DNA of 46,363 nucleotides. Origin: JAYSFC01 sp041913505. GTDB taxonomy: Bacteria; Pseudomonadota; Gammaproteobacteria; Burkholderiales; Burkholderiaceae_C. Shown here piece after piece: positions 19,839-27,191 of the stretch (its first letter is position 1; every line of letters starts with the position of its first letter). The notes beneath the pieces are model-generated. The model had not been told where the DNA came from, ran no database searches, and saw only the letters and a program-made list of their open reading frames with translations. The DNA is taken from assembly GCA_041913505.1 (NCBI GenBank), contig JAYSFC010000010.1, forward strand, positions 1 to 46,363, in the 5' to 3' direction. Made by a program: the position numbers and the translations under genes.

Positions 19839-21107
19839 ATGACGCGCACCCCTTCCACCGCCTCTCCCGCCAGCGGCTTCAGCACCCGCGCCATCCACTT
19901 CGGCTACGACCCGGCCGAGCACCAGGGCGCGCTCGTGCCGCCCATCCACACCTCGGCCACCTGGACGTTCCCCGACGTGGGCTACGGCGCGCGCTGCTTT
20001 GCGGGCGAGGAAAGCGGCTACATCTACACGCGCATTGCCAACCCCACGCTGGCGCTGCTCGAAGGGCGCCTGGCCAGCCTGGAGCAGGGCGCGGGCGCGG
20101 TGGTCTTCGGCTCGGGCATGGGGGCCATCACGGCCACGCTGTGGTCGATGCTGGAGCCGGGCGACGAAGTGCTAACCGACATGACGCTGTACGGCTGCAC
20201 GTTCGCCTTCCTGCACCACGGCATGGGCCGCTTCGGCGTCACCGTGCGCCATGTGGACATGACCGATCCGGCCAACGTGGCGGCCGCGCTGACCGACAAG
20301 ACGCGCGTGGTCTACCTCGAGTCGCCCGCCAACCCCAACATGCGGCTGGCGGACATCGCGGCCATCTCGGCCATGGCCCATGCGCATGGCGCCAAGGTGG
20401 TGGTGGACAACACCTATTGCTCGCCCTACCTGCAGCAGCCGCTCGTGCTGGGGGCGGACGTGAGCGTGCACTCCATGACCAAGTACCTGAGCGGCCACGG
20501 GGATGTGACGGCGGGCGCGGCCGTGTTCGCCGACGCCGAGCTGGCACAGCGCGTGCGCCTGTACGGCCTCAAGGACATGACGGGTGCTGTGATGTCGGCG
20601 TACGACGCGCACCTTGTGCTGCGCGGCCTCAAGACCCTGGCGCTGCGCATGGACCGCCACTGCCAAAGCGCGCAGACCGTGGCCGAATTCATCGCCGCGC
20701 ATCCCGCGGCGGCCGTGGTGCATTACCCGGGCCTCCCGTCCTTCCCGCAGCAGGCGCTGGCCCGCCGCCAGATGCGCCAGATGGGCGGCATGATCGCCTT
20801 CGAGCTGCACGGCGGGCTGCAGGCGGGCGTGCGCTTCATGGACGCGCTGCAGCTCGTCGCGCGCGCCGTGAGCCTGGGCGACGCCGAGACGCTGGCCCAG
20901 CACCCCGCGAGCATGACGCACTCCACCTACACGCCCGAGGAGCGCGCCGCGCACGGCATCTCCGAAGGGCTGGTGCGGCTGTCGGTCGGGCTGGAGGATA
21001 TCGGCGATCTGCTGGCCGATATTGGCCAAGCACTGGACCTCGTGCAGGCGCTCGGCTTCAAACCCGCACCGGCAGCGGCAGCGCCGTCTTGTAGCGTACC
21101 TGCTTGA
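19839..21107 (+). CDS. mdeA: L-methionine gamma-lyase MdeA
   Basis: A 422-aa PLP enzyme of the Cys/Met metabolism family that splits L-methionine into methanethiol, ammonia and 2-oxobutyrate. Lys215 in SMTKYLSGHGDVTAG is the PLP lysine, Asp190 in VVDNTYCSP contacts the PLP nitrogen, and Tyr118-Gly-Cys120 in TLYGCTFAF reproduces the active-site Cys (Cys116 of P. putida) that separates methionine gamma-lyases from cystathionine lyases. SLGDAETLAQHPASMTHSTYTPEE closes the active site. CACAGGAG precedes the start. The last 50 nt overlap the convergent second Lrp gene. Confidence 0.9.
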   Translation: MTRTPSTASPASGFSTRAIHFGYDPAEHQGALVPPIHTSATWTFPDVGYGARCFAGEESGYIYTRIANPTLALLEGRLASLEQGAGAVVFGSGMGAITATLWSMLEPGDEVLTDMTLYGCTFAFLHHGMGRFGVTVRHVDMTDPANVAAALTDKTRVVYLESPANPNMRLADIAAISAMAHAHGAKVVVDNTYCSPYLQQPLVLGADVSVHSMTKYLSGHGDVTAGAAVFADAELAQRVRLYGLKDMTGAVMSAYDAHLVLRGLKTLALRMDRHCQSAQTVAEFIAAHPAAAVVHYPGLPSFPQQALARRQMRQMGGMIAFELHGGLQAGVRFMDALQLVARAVSLGDAETLAQHPASMTHSTYTPEERAAHGISEGLVRLSVGLEDIGDLLADIGQALDLVQALGFKPAPAAAAPSCSVPA

Positions 21108-21528
21108 GCGCAAAGCTGGAGCGGATCTTCTCGATGCCCGCAATGGGCGTGAGCTGCTCCAGGATGAAGCGCTCCAGCGCCGCGATGTCGGGCAGCGCCA
21201 CGCGGATCAGGTAGTCGGAGTCGCCGCTCATGAGGTAACACTCCATCACCTCATCGTGCTCGGCAATGCGCCGCTCGAAGCCGGCCAGCGCCTCCTTGCT
21301 CTGGGACTTGAGGCTGATGCTGATGAACACATTGAGCCCCAGGCCCAGCGCGGAGGCATTGGCCAGCGCCACGTACCGCGCGATCACGCCCGCCGCCTCC
21401 AGCGCCTTCACGCGCGCCAGGCACGGCGAGGGCGAGAGGTGCACGCGCCGCGCCAGCTCCACGTTCGAGAGCGAGCCGTCGGCTTGCAGCTCGGCAAGGA
21501 TGCGCAGATCGGTGGCGTCGAGCTTCAT
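21058..21528 (-). CDS. Second Lrp/AsnC-family regulator
   Basis: A 156-aa Lrp/AsnC protein with a helix-turn-helix (LDATDLRILAELQADGSLSNVELARRVHLSPSPCLARVKALEAAGVI) and a RAM domain (ECYLMSGDSDYLIRVALPDI). It is divergent from mdeB, and its 3' end overlaps the mdeA 3' end by 50 bp on the opposite strand. It is clearly a paralogue, not a copy, of the regulator at 19245. It probably controls the mdeB promoter and its own, through the palindrome at 21535-21551. Whether it senses the same ligand as MdeR is unknown. Confidence 0.9.
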   Translation of the reverse strand: MKLDATDLRILAELQADGSLSNVELARRVHLSPSPCLARVKALEAAGVIARYVALANASALGLGLNVFISISLKSQSKEALAGFERRIAEHDEVMECYLMSGDSDYLIRVALPDIAALERFILEQLTPIAGIEKIRSSFALKQVRYKTALPLPVRV

Positions 21529-21534
21529 GTGCTT

Positions 21535-21551
21535 TCAATTTTGAAAATTGA
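21535..21551. promoter_or_regulatory. 17-bp palindrome, candidate Lrp operator
   Basis: TCAATTTTGAAAATTGA has perfect 8-bp arms around a central G. It starts 6 nt upstream of the second Lrp gene's start codon and lies 79 nt before mdeB. Its position suggests autoregulation of the Lrp gene and control of divergent mdeB. The sequence differs from the repeats in front of mdeA. Confidence 0.6.
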
Positions 21552-21630
21552 GGCATATTGTGCTGAAAAATGCGCGATCCGCATGTGTTTCGGCATCACA
21601 TTTTTTTCGCTCTTTTTTAAAGTGTGGCCC

Positions 21631-24267
21631 ATGAACGCCCCCACGCCCTCGCACCAGCTCAGCCCCCACGACCCTGCCGTGGACACCGATCCCCTGGAGA
21701 CCGCCGAATGGCGCGACGCCTTCCTGGCCCTGGTGGCCACCGAGGGCCCCGAGCGCGCGCGCTTCATGCTCAATGAGCTGGCGCGCCTGGCGCGTGCCCA
21801 GCGCGTGGGCTGGCAGCCCGACCTCAACAGCCCCTACGTGAACACCGTGGCCGCGCAGGCGCAGCCTGTGTTCCCGGGCGACCTGGCCATCGAGGAGCGG
21901 CTCGCGTCCATCATGCGCTGGAACGCGCTGGCCATGGTGGTGCGCGCCAACCAGGCCTATGGCGAACTGGGCGGCCATATCGCCAGCTACGCCAGCGCGG
22001 CGGACCTGTTCGAGACTGGCTTCAACCACTTCTTCCATGCCCGCGAGGGCCTGGGTGCGGGCCAGCACCGGGGCGACCTGGTGTTCTTCCAGCCGCACAG
22101 CGCGCCCGGCGTGTACGCGCGCGCCTTCCTCGAAGGGCGTTTGAGCGAGCAGGACCTCATGCACTACCGCCAGGAGATCACCGCCCCGGCGCAGGGCGCG
22201 CGCGGCCTCTCCAGCTACCCGCACCCCTGGCTCATGCCCGACTTCTGGCAGTTCCCCACGGGCTCCATGGGCATCGGCCCCATCAGCAGCATCTACCACG
22301 CGCGCTTCATGCGCTACCTCACGCACCGCAACCTGCTGGACTGCGCTGGCCGCAAGGTGTGGGGCGTGTTCGGCGATGGCGAGATGGACGAGCCCGAGAG
22401 CATGAGCGCGCTCACGCTCGCCGCGCGCGAGGGGCTGGACAACCTCGTCTGGGTGGTCAACTGCAACCTGCAGCGCCTGGACGGCCCGGTGCGCGGCAAC
22501 GGCCGCATCATCGACGAGCTGGAGCGTTTGTTCGCGGGCGCGGGCTGGAACGTGGTCAAGCTCGTCTGGGGCAGCGACTGGGACGGCCTGTTCGCCCGCG
22601 ACCTCACCGGCGCGCTGGTGCGCACGCTCGAAGGCACGGTGGATGGGCAAATGCAGACCTTCGCCGCCAAGGACGGCCGCTTCAACCGCGACAACTTCTT
22701 TGGCCAGAACCCCGAGCTGGCCGCGCTGGCCCAGGGCATGACGGACGAGCAGATCGACCGCCTCAAGCGCGGCGGCCATGACCTGGTGAAGATCCACGCC
22801 GCCTACGCGGCCGCCAGCGCGCACCAGGGCCAGCCCACGGTGATCCTGGCACACACCAAGAAGGGCTACGGCATGGGCACGGCCGGCCAGGGCAAGATGA
22901 CCACGCACAGCCAGAAGAAGCTGGACGACAGCGACCTCATCGAATTCCGCAACCGCTTCAACCTGCCGCTCACCGACGCGCAGGCCACCGGCCTGGCCTT
23001 CTACAAGCCGCAGGAAGACAGCGCCGAAATGCAGTACCTGCGCCGCCACCGCCAGGCTTTGGGCGGCTACCTGCCCCGGCGCGAAACAGTGTGCGAGGCC
23101 CTGCCCGTGCCGCCCATCGCCAGCTACGCGCAGTTCGCGCTGGCGGCCGATGGCAAGGAGATGAGCACCACCATGGCCTTCGTGCGCATGCTGGGCACGC
23201 TGCTCAAGGACGCCACGCTCGGCCCCCGCATCGTGCCCATCGTGGCCGACGAGGCGCGCACCTTCGGCATGGCCAACCTGTTCAAGCAGGTGGGCATCTA
23301 CAGCAGCGTGGGCCAGCGCTATGCGCCCGAGGACATCGGCTCGGTGCTCTCGTACCGCGAGGCGCTCGATGGGCAAATTCTCGAGGAGGGCATCAGCGAG
23401 GCCGGCGCCATCGCCAGCTGGACGGCGGCGGCGACGAGCTACAGCGTGCACGGCCTGGCCATGCTGCCGTTCTATATCTACTACTCGATGTTCGGTTTCC
23501 AGCGCGTGGGCGACGCCATCTGGGCCGCGGCCGACCAGCGCGCACGCGGCTTCCTGCTCGGCGCCACCTCGGGCCGCACCACGCTGGGCGGCGAGGGGTT
23601 GCAGCACCAGGACGGATCGAGCCACCTTGTGGCCGCCACCATTCCCAACTGCAAGGCCTACGACCCGGCCTACGCGGGCGAGCTGGCCGTGATCGTCGAC
23701 GCGGGCATGCGCGAGATGCTGGTGGAGCAGAGGGACGTGTTCTATTACGTCACCCTCATGAACGAGAACTACGCCCAGCCCGATCTGCCCGCAGGCGCGC
23801 AAGAGGGTGTATTGCGCGGATGCTATGTTTTTAATAGCTTCAAGGAGCCGGTGGAAAAGGACTCCGAGGCGATTTTGCCCCAAACCGTGACCCTGATGGG
23901 TTCCGGCGCCATCCTCACCGAGGTGGTCAAGGCCGCCGAGCTGCTGGCCGCCGGGGGCATCGCCGCCACCGTGGTCAGCGTCACGAGCTGGAGCGAACTG
24001 GCGCGCGATGGCATCGCGTGCGAGCAAAGCGGCGCCACCCCCTGGATCGCCCAGGTGCTGGCCGCCACGCAAGGCCCCATCGTTGCCGCCACCGACTACG
24101 TGCGTACCGTGCCCGAAAGTGTGCGCGCCTACCTGCCCGAGGGCCGCCGCTACCGTACGCTGGGCACCGATGGCTTCGGGCGCAGCGACACACGTGCGGC
24201 GCTGCGCGGCTACTTCGGCGTGGATGCGCAGAGCATTGCCCAGGCGGCGCGCAGGGCGCTGGGGTAA
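21631..24267 (+). CDS. mdeB: AceE-like 2-oxoacid dehydrogenase E1, probable MdeB
   Basis: An 878-aa homodimeric E1 related to AceE (E. coli AceE is 887 aa). The TPP/Mg motif begins GVFGDGEMDEPES (Gly248-Asp-Gly250) and continues to NCNLQRLDGPVRGNGR; the substrate and lipoyl regions are intact. Three points suggest a 2-oxobutyrate dehydrogenase E1 like P. putida MdeB rather than the housekeeping PDH: mdeA is upstream, a divergent Lrp gene is present, and no aceF or lpd is adjacent. It would need E2/E3 from elsewhere to give propionyl-CoA. A palindromic repeat of the intergenic type is read in frame at residues 731-737. Confidence 0.85.
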   Translation: MNAPTPSHQLSPHDPAVDTDPLETAEWRDAFLALVATEGPERARFMLNELARLARAQRVGWQPDLNSPYVNTVAAQAQPVFPGDLAIEERLASIMRWNALAMVVRANQAYGELGGHIASYASAADLFETGFNHFFHAREGLGAGQHRGDLVFFQPHSAPGVYARAFLEGRLSEQDLMHYRQEITAPAQGARGLSSYPHPWLMPDFWQFPTGSMGIGPISSIYHARFMRYLTHRNLLDCAGRKVWGVFGDGEMDEPESMSALTLAAREGLDNLVWVVNCNLQRLDGPVRGNGRIIDELERLFAGAGWNVVKLVWGSDWDGLFARDLTGALVRTLEGTVDGQMQTFAAKDGRFNRDNFFGQNPELAALAQGMTDEQIDRLKRGGHDLVKIHAAYAAASAHQGQPTVILAHTKKGYGMGTAGQGKMTTHSQKKLDDSDLIEFRNRFNLPLTDAQATGLAFYKPQEDSAEMQYLRRHRQALGGYLPRRETVCEALPVPPIASYAQFALAADGKEMSTTMAFVRMLGTLLKDATLGPRIVPIVADEARTFGMANLFKQVGIYSSVGQRYAPEDIGSVLSYREALDGQILEEGISEAGAIASWTAAATSYSVHGLAMLPFYIYYSMFGFQRVGDAIWAAADQRARGFLLGATSGRTTLGGEGLQHQDGSSHLVAATIPNCKAYDPAYAGELAVIVDAGMREMLVEQRDVFYYVTLMNENYAQPDLPAGAQEGVLRGCYVFNSFKEPVEKDSEAILPQTVTLMGSGAILTEVVKAAELLAAGGIAATVVSVTSWSELARDGIACEQSGATPWIAQVLAATQGPIVAATDYVRTVPESVRAYLPEGRRYRTLGTDGFGRSDTRAALRGYFGVDAQSIAQAARRALG
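23821..23839. repeat. GCTAT-N8-TAGCT palindrome inside mdeB
   Basis: TGCTATGTTTTTAATAGCT has the same layout as the intergenic copy at 1501-1519. It is translated in frame as C-Y-V-F-N-S plus the start of F (residues 731-737), in a loop-like segment before the conserved VTLMGSGAIL strand. Its AT content is well below the GC level of the surrounding gene. Confidence 0.55.
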
Positions 24268-24269
24268 TC

Positions 24270-24288
24270 TTCGGTATCTCTTACCGAA
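24270..24288. promoter_or_regulatory. Inverted repeat between mdeB and TPP-enzyme gene
   Basis: TTCGGTATCTCTTACCGAA (7-bp arms, 5-nt centre) fills most of the 30-nt gap. No T tract follows, so it is not a classical terminator. It may be an operator or an mRNA processing/stability hairpin. The following gene has a C-rich leader and no visible Shine-Dalgarno. Confidence 0.4.
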
Positions 24289-24297
24289 AGCCCCCCC

Positions 24298-26016
24298 ATG
24301 CCCCTGAAGACTGCTGGCCACCTGCTCGTCGAATGCCTCATCGCCCAAGGCGTGGACACCGCTTTCGGCGTGCCCGGTGAGAGCTACCTCGCCGTGCTTG
24401 ACGGCCTGTACGCGCACCGCGAGCGCATCCGTTTCGTTACCTGCCGCCAGGAAGGCGGCGCGGCCTTCATGGCCGAGGCCTACGGCAAGCTCACGGGCCG
24501 GCCCGGCGTGTGCATGGTCACGCGCGGGCCGGGCGCCACCAATGCGTCCATCGGCGTGCACACGGCGTTCCAGGATTCGACACCCCTGGTGCTGCTGGTG
24601 GGCGACGTGGGCAGCGACATGCGCGACCGCGAGGCCTTCCAGGAGGTGGACTTCGCGGCCTTCTTCGGTCCCTCCACCAAGGGCTTTGCCAAGCGCGTGG
24701 AGCGCATCGACGATGCGCGCCGCATCCCTGAATACGTCGCACGCGCCTTCACCACGGCGCTGCAGGGCCGCCCCGGCCCCGTGGTGCTCGTGCTGCCCGA
24801 GGACATGCTCACCCAGATGGTGGAAGGCGAGCCGCTGCCGCGCGTGCAGCCGGTTGAAACCGAAATTGGCCTGCAGCGCTTGTCCAGCCTGCGCAAGATG
24901 CTATCGAATGCGAAGCGGCCCTTCGTCATCGCGGGCGGCCCTGGCTGGACGCCCGAGGCTGCGCAGAACCTGCAGCGCTTTGCAGAGCACTGGCAACTGC
25001 CCGTGGGCAACGCATTCCGCTTCCAGGATACGTTCGACAACCACCACGCGCTCTACGCGGGCGACGTGGGCATCGGCATCAACCCCAAGCTCGCCGCGCG
25101 CATCCGCGAGGCCGATCTGGTGCTGGCCCTGGGCGTGCGCCTGGGCGAGATGACCACGGGCGGCTACACGCTGCTGCAGGCGCCGCGCCCCGCGCAGAAG
25201 CTGGTGCACCTGCACGTGAGCGCCGAGGAGCTGGGCCGCGTCTACCAGGCCGACCTGGCCCTGTGCGCCACCACGCCCGCCGCCATGCGGGCCCTGGCCG
25301 ACATGGCCGCGCCCACCAGCGTGGCCTGGGCGGACTGGACCGCCGCCGCACATGCCGACTACGAGGCCAACCTGCAGCCCCAGGCCCTGCCGGGCCTGGC
25401 GAGCGAAGGCCCCGGCGTGGTGGACATGCCCGCCATCATCGCCACGCTGCAAAGGCATTTGCCGCAGGATGCCGTGCTTACCAATGGCGCGGGCAATTTC
25501 GCGAGCTGGCTGCACCGCTACTACCGCTACCACGGCATTGCCAAGGGCCACAAGACGCAGCTCGCGCCCACCAACGGCGCCATGGGCTACGGCGTGCCCG
25601 CGGGCATCGCAGCGAGCATCGCCATGGGGCGCACGGCCTTCACCATCGCGGGTGACGGCGACTTCCTCATGAACGGGCAGGAGCTGGCCACGGCCGTGCA
25701 GCACGGCGGCAAGAGCATCGTCGTGCTGCTCAACAACGGCATGTACGGCACGATCCGCATGCACCAGGAGCGCGAGTACCCGCGCCACGTGAGCGGATCG
25801 GAACTTGCCAACCCCGACTTCTGCGCGCTTGCGCGCGCCTATGGCTACGCGGCCGAATACGTGGAGCGCACCGAGGAGTTCGAGGGCGCGCTGCTGCGCG
25901 CGCTCGCCGCGCTCGAAGAGGGCCAGGGCACGCTCATCGAGATCCCGCTGAGCCCCGAGATCATCACCACGCGCGGCACGCTCAGCAGCATCACGCAGGC
26001 TGCGCTGGCGCGCTGA
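24298..26016 (+). CDS. Acetolactate-synthase-like TPP-dependent enzyme
   Basis: A 572-aa protein with the three-domain TPP fold of acetolactate synthase, benzoylformate decarboxylase and relatives. The N-terminal Pyr domain has the catalytic Glu52 in RQEGGAAFMAEAYGKLTGRPGV. The central Rossmann-like domain includes PFVIAGGPGW. The C-terminal PP domain carries GDGDFLMNGQELATAV through NNGMYGTIRMHQ. It is probably not the biosynthetic enzyme because no ilvN-type small subunit follows. Placed 30 nt behind mdeB, it may act on 2-oxobutyrate or its products by decarboxylation or carboligation; this is inference. Its 3' end overlaps the LysR gene by 26 bp. Confidence 0.85.
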   Translation: MPLKTAGHLLVECLIAQGVDTAFGVPGESYLAVLDGLYAHRERIRFVTCRQEGGAAFMAEAYGKLTGRPGVCMVTRGPGATNASIGVHTAFQDSTPLVLLVGDVGSDMRDREAFQEVDFAAFFGPSTKGFAKRVERIDDARRIPEYVARAFTTALQGRPGPVVLVLPEDMLTQMVEGEPLPRVQPVETEIGLQRLSSLRKMLSNAKRPFVIAGGPGWTPEAAQNLQRFAEHWQLPVGNAFRFQDTFDNHHALYAGDVGIGINPKLAARIREADLVLALGVRLGEMTTGGYTLLQAPRPAQKLVHLHVSAEELGRVYQADLALCATTPAAMRALADMAAPTSVAWADWTAAAHADYEANLQPQALPGLASEGPGVVDMPAIIATLQRHLPQDAVLTNGAGNFASWLHRYYRYHGIAKGHKTQLAPTNGAMGYGVPAGIAASIAMGRTAFTIAGDGDFLMNGQELATAVQHGGKSIVVLLNNGMYGTIRMHQEREYPRHVSGSELANPDFCALARAYGYAAEYVERTEEFEGALLRALAALEEGQGTLIEIPLSPEIITTRGTLSSITQAALAR

Positions 26017-27013
26017 GCCGCAGCGGCGCCGAGGGGCCCAGCATCAGCATGGGCGCGGCGGGCGGCGCGGCCACGGCGGGTGCTGCGAGCGCGGAGGGCG
26101 TCGCGCGCTGCAGGTGCGGCTCGCTGGCGAACAGCTCGGCCGCCCAGTCCACGAAGGCCCGTACCTTGGCGCTCAGGTGGCGGTTGGGCGGATACACCAC
26201 GTACACGGGCAGCAGCGGGTGGCTCCAGTCGGTCAGCAGCTGCGTGAGCTCGCCGCGCTCGAAGTGCGGCAGCGCCTGGAAGGTGGTGATCTGGCCGATC
26301 CCCAGGCCCGCGAGCACGGCGGCCACGTAGGCGTTGGCCTCGTTCACGCTGACCTGGTAGGGGCCGGGGATCTCGATCACCTCGCCGCCGCGGTGGAACT
26401 CGAGCGGATACCGGCGCCCCGTGAGCGGTGCGAAATAGGTCACGGCCTGGTGCGCGCGCTCGATGTCCAGCGGGTGCGCGGGCGTGCCGTGGCGGCGCAG
26501 GTACTCGGGCGAAGCCACGGTGATGAATTCGAGGTTGCCGATGCGCCGCGCCACGAGCGACTGGTCGGACAGCTCGCCGCCGCGGATCACGCAGTCCACG
26601 TTGTCGCCCACCAGGTCCACGATGCGGTCGCTCACGCCCAGATCCACCTGGATGTCGGGGTAGCGCGCGTGGAACTCCGCCAGGCGCGGGATGATGAGCA
26701 TGCGCGCCACCGAGGTGCCCACGTCCACGCGCAGGCGCCCGCGCGGGTTGGCACGTGCGTTGGTCATGCTGGCTTCGATGTCGTCGAAGTCGGCCAGCAG
26801 CCGTACCACGCGGTCGTAGTAGGCCGCGCCGTCGGCCGTGACGGTGACGCGCCGCGTCGTGCGGTTGAGCAGCTTCACGCGCAGCCGCGCCTCGAGCGCC
26901 TGCACATGCTTGGTGATCGTGCCTTTGGGCAGCTGCAGCGAATCGGCGGCGCGCGTGAATGTGCCGGCTTCCACCACCCGCGCGAATACACGCATGGCCT
27001 GTATCTGGTCCAT
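25991..27013 (-). CDS. LysR-family regulator
   Basis: A 340-aa LysR-type regulator. The winged helix-turn-helix is MDQIQAMRVFARVVEAGTFTRAADSLQLPKGTITKHVQALEARLRVKLLNRTTRRV; the substrate-binding domain follows to about residue 300. The last ~40 residues are an Ala/Pro-rich tail not typical of the family. It is divergent from the hydrolase-RND efflux operon and so is its probable regulator. Its 3' end runs 26 bp into the TPP-enzyme gene on the other strand. The effector is unknown. The ATG at 27013 starts the conserved domain. Confidence 0.92.
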   Translation of the reverse strand: MDQIQAMRVFARVVEAGTFTRAADSLQLPKGTITKHVQALEARLRVKLLNRTTRRVTVTADGAAYYDRVVRLLADFDDIEASMTNARANPRGRLRVDVGTSVARMLIIPRLAEFHARYPDIQVDLGVSDRIVDLVGDNVDCVIRGGELSDQSLVARRIGNLEFITVASPEYLRRHGTPAHPLDIERAHQAVTYFAPLTGRRYPLEFHRGGEVIEIPGPYQVSVNEANAYVAAVLAGLGIGQITTFQALPHFERGELTQLLTDWSHPLLPVYVVYPPNRHLSAKVRAFVDWAAELFASEPHLQRATPSALAAPAVAAPPAAPMLMLGPSAPLRLSAPAQPA

Positions 27014-27080
27014 GGGCTTCTCCTTCTTTGGCGGCCTTCTTGGGGCCGCGGGCATTCTCACACGCGATGGGCTCGCCCAT

Positions 27081-27099
27081 TGTTCGGCATTCGGAAACA
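27081..27099 (+). promoter_or_regulatory. Candidate LysR box for the efflux operon
   Basis: TGTT-N11-AACA, a T-N11-A motif with TTCGG repeated twice in its centre, lies in the 178-nt divergent region between the LysR gene and the hydrolase gene. A perfect 14-bp palindrome ATGGGC-TC-GCCCAT is immediately upstream (27067-27080). Both are plausible regulator contacts. Confidence 0.4.
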
Positions 27100-27191
27100 G
27101 TGCGGTGGTGTTTGTCTGGTTTATCGTCCCGGGTTGCCTCGCTACATTTCCGATCACCGGGTCTTGCCTGCGGCCAGGCCCGGCCACCACC

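Noticed and set aside
21570..21620. A 16-codon ORF just before mdeB (MRDPHVFRHH...)
   Set aside because: No Shine-Dalgarno precedes it, it shows no informative residue bias, and the region is T-rich promoter DNA.
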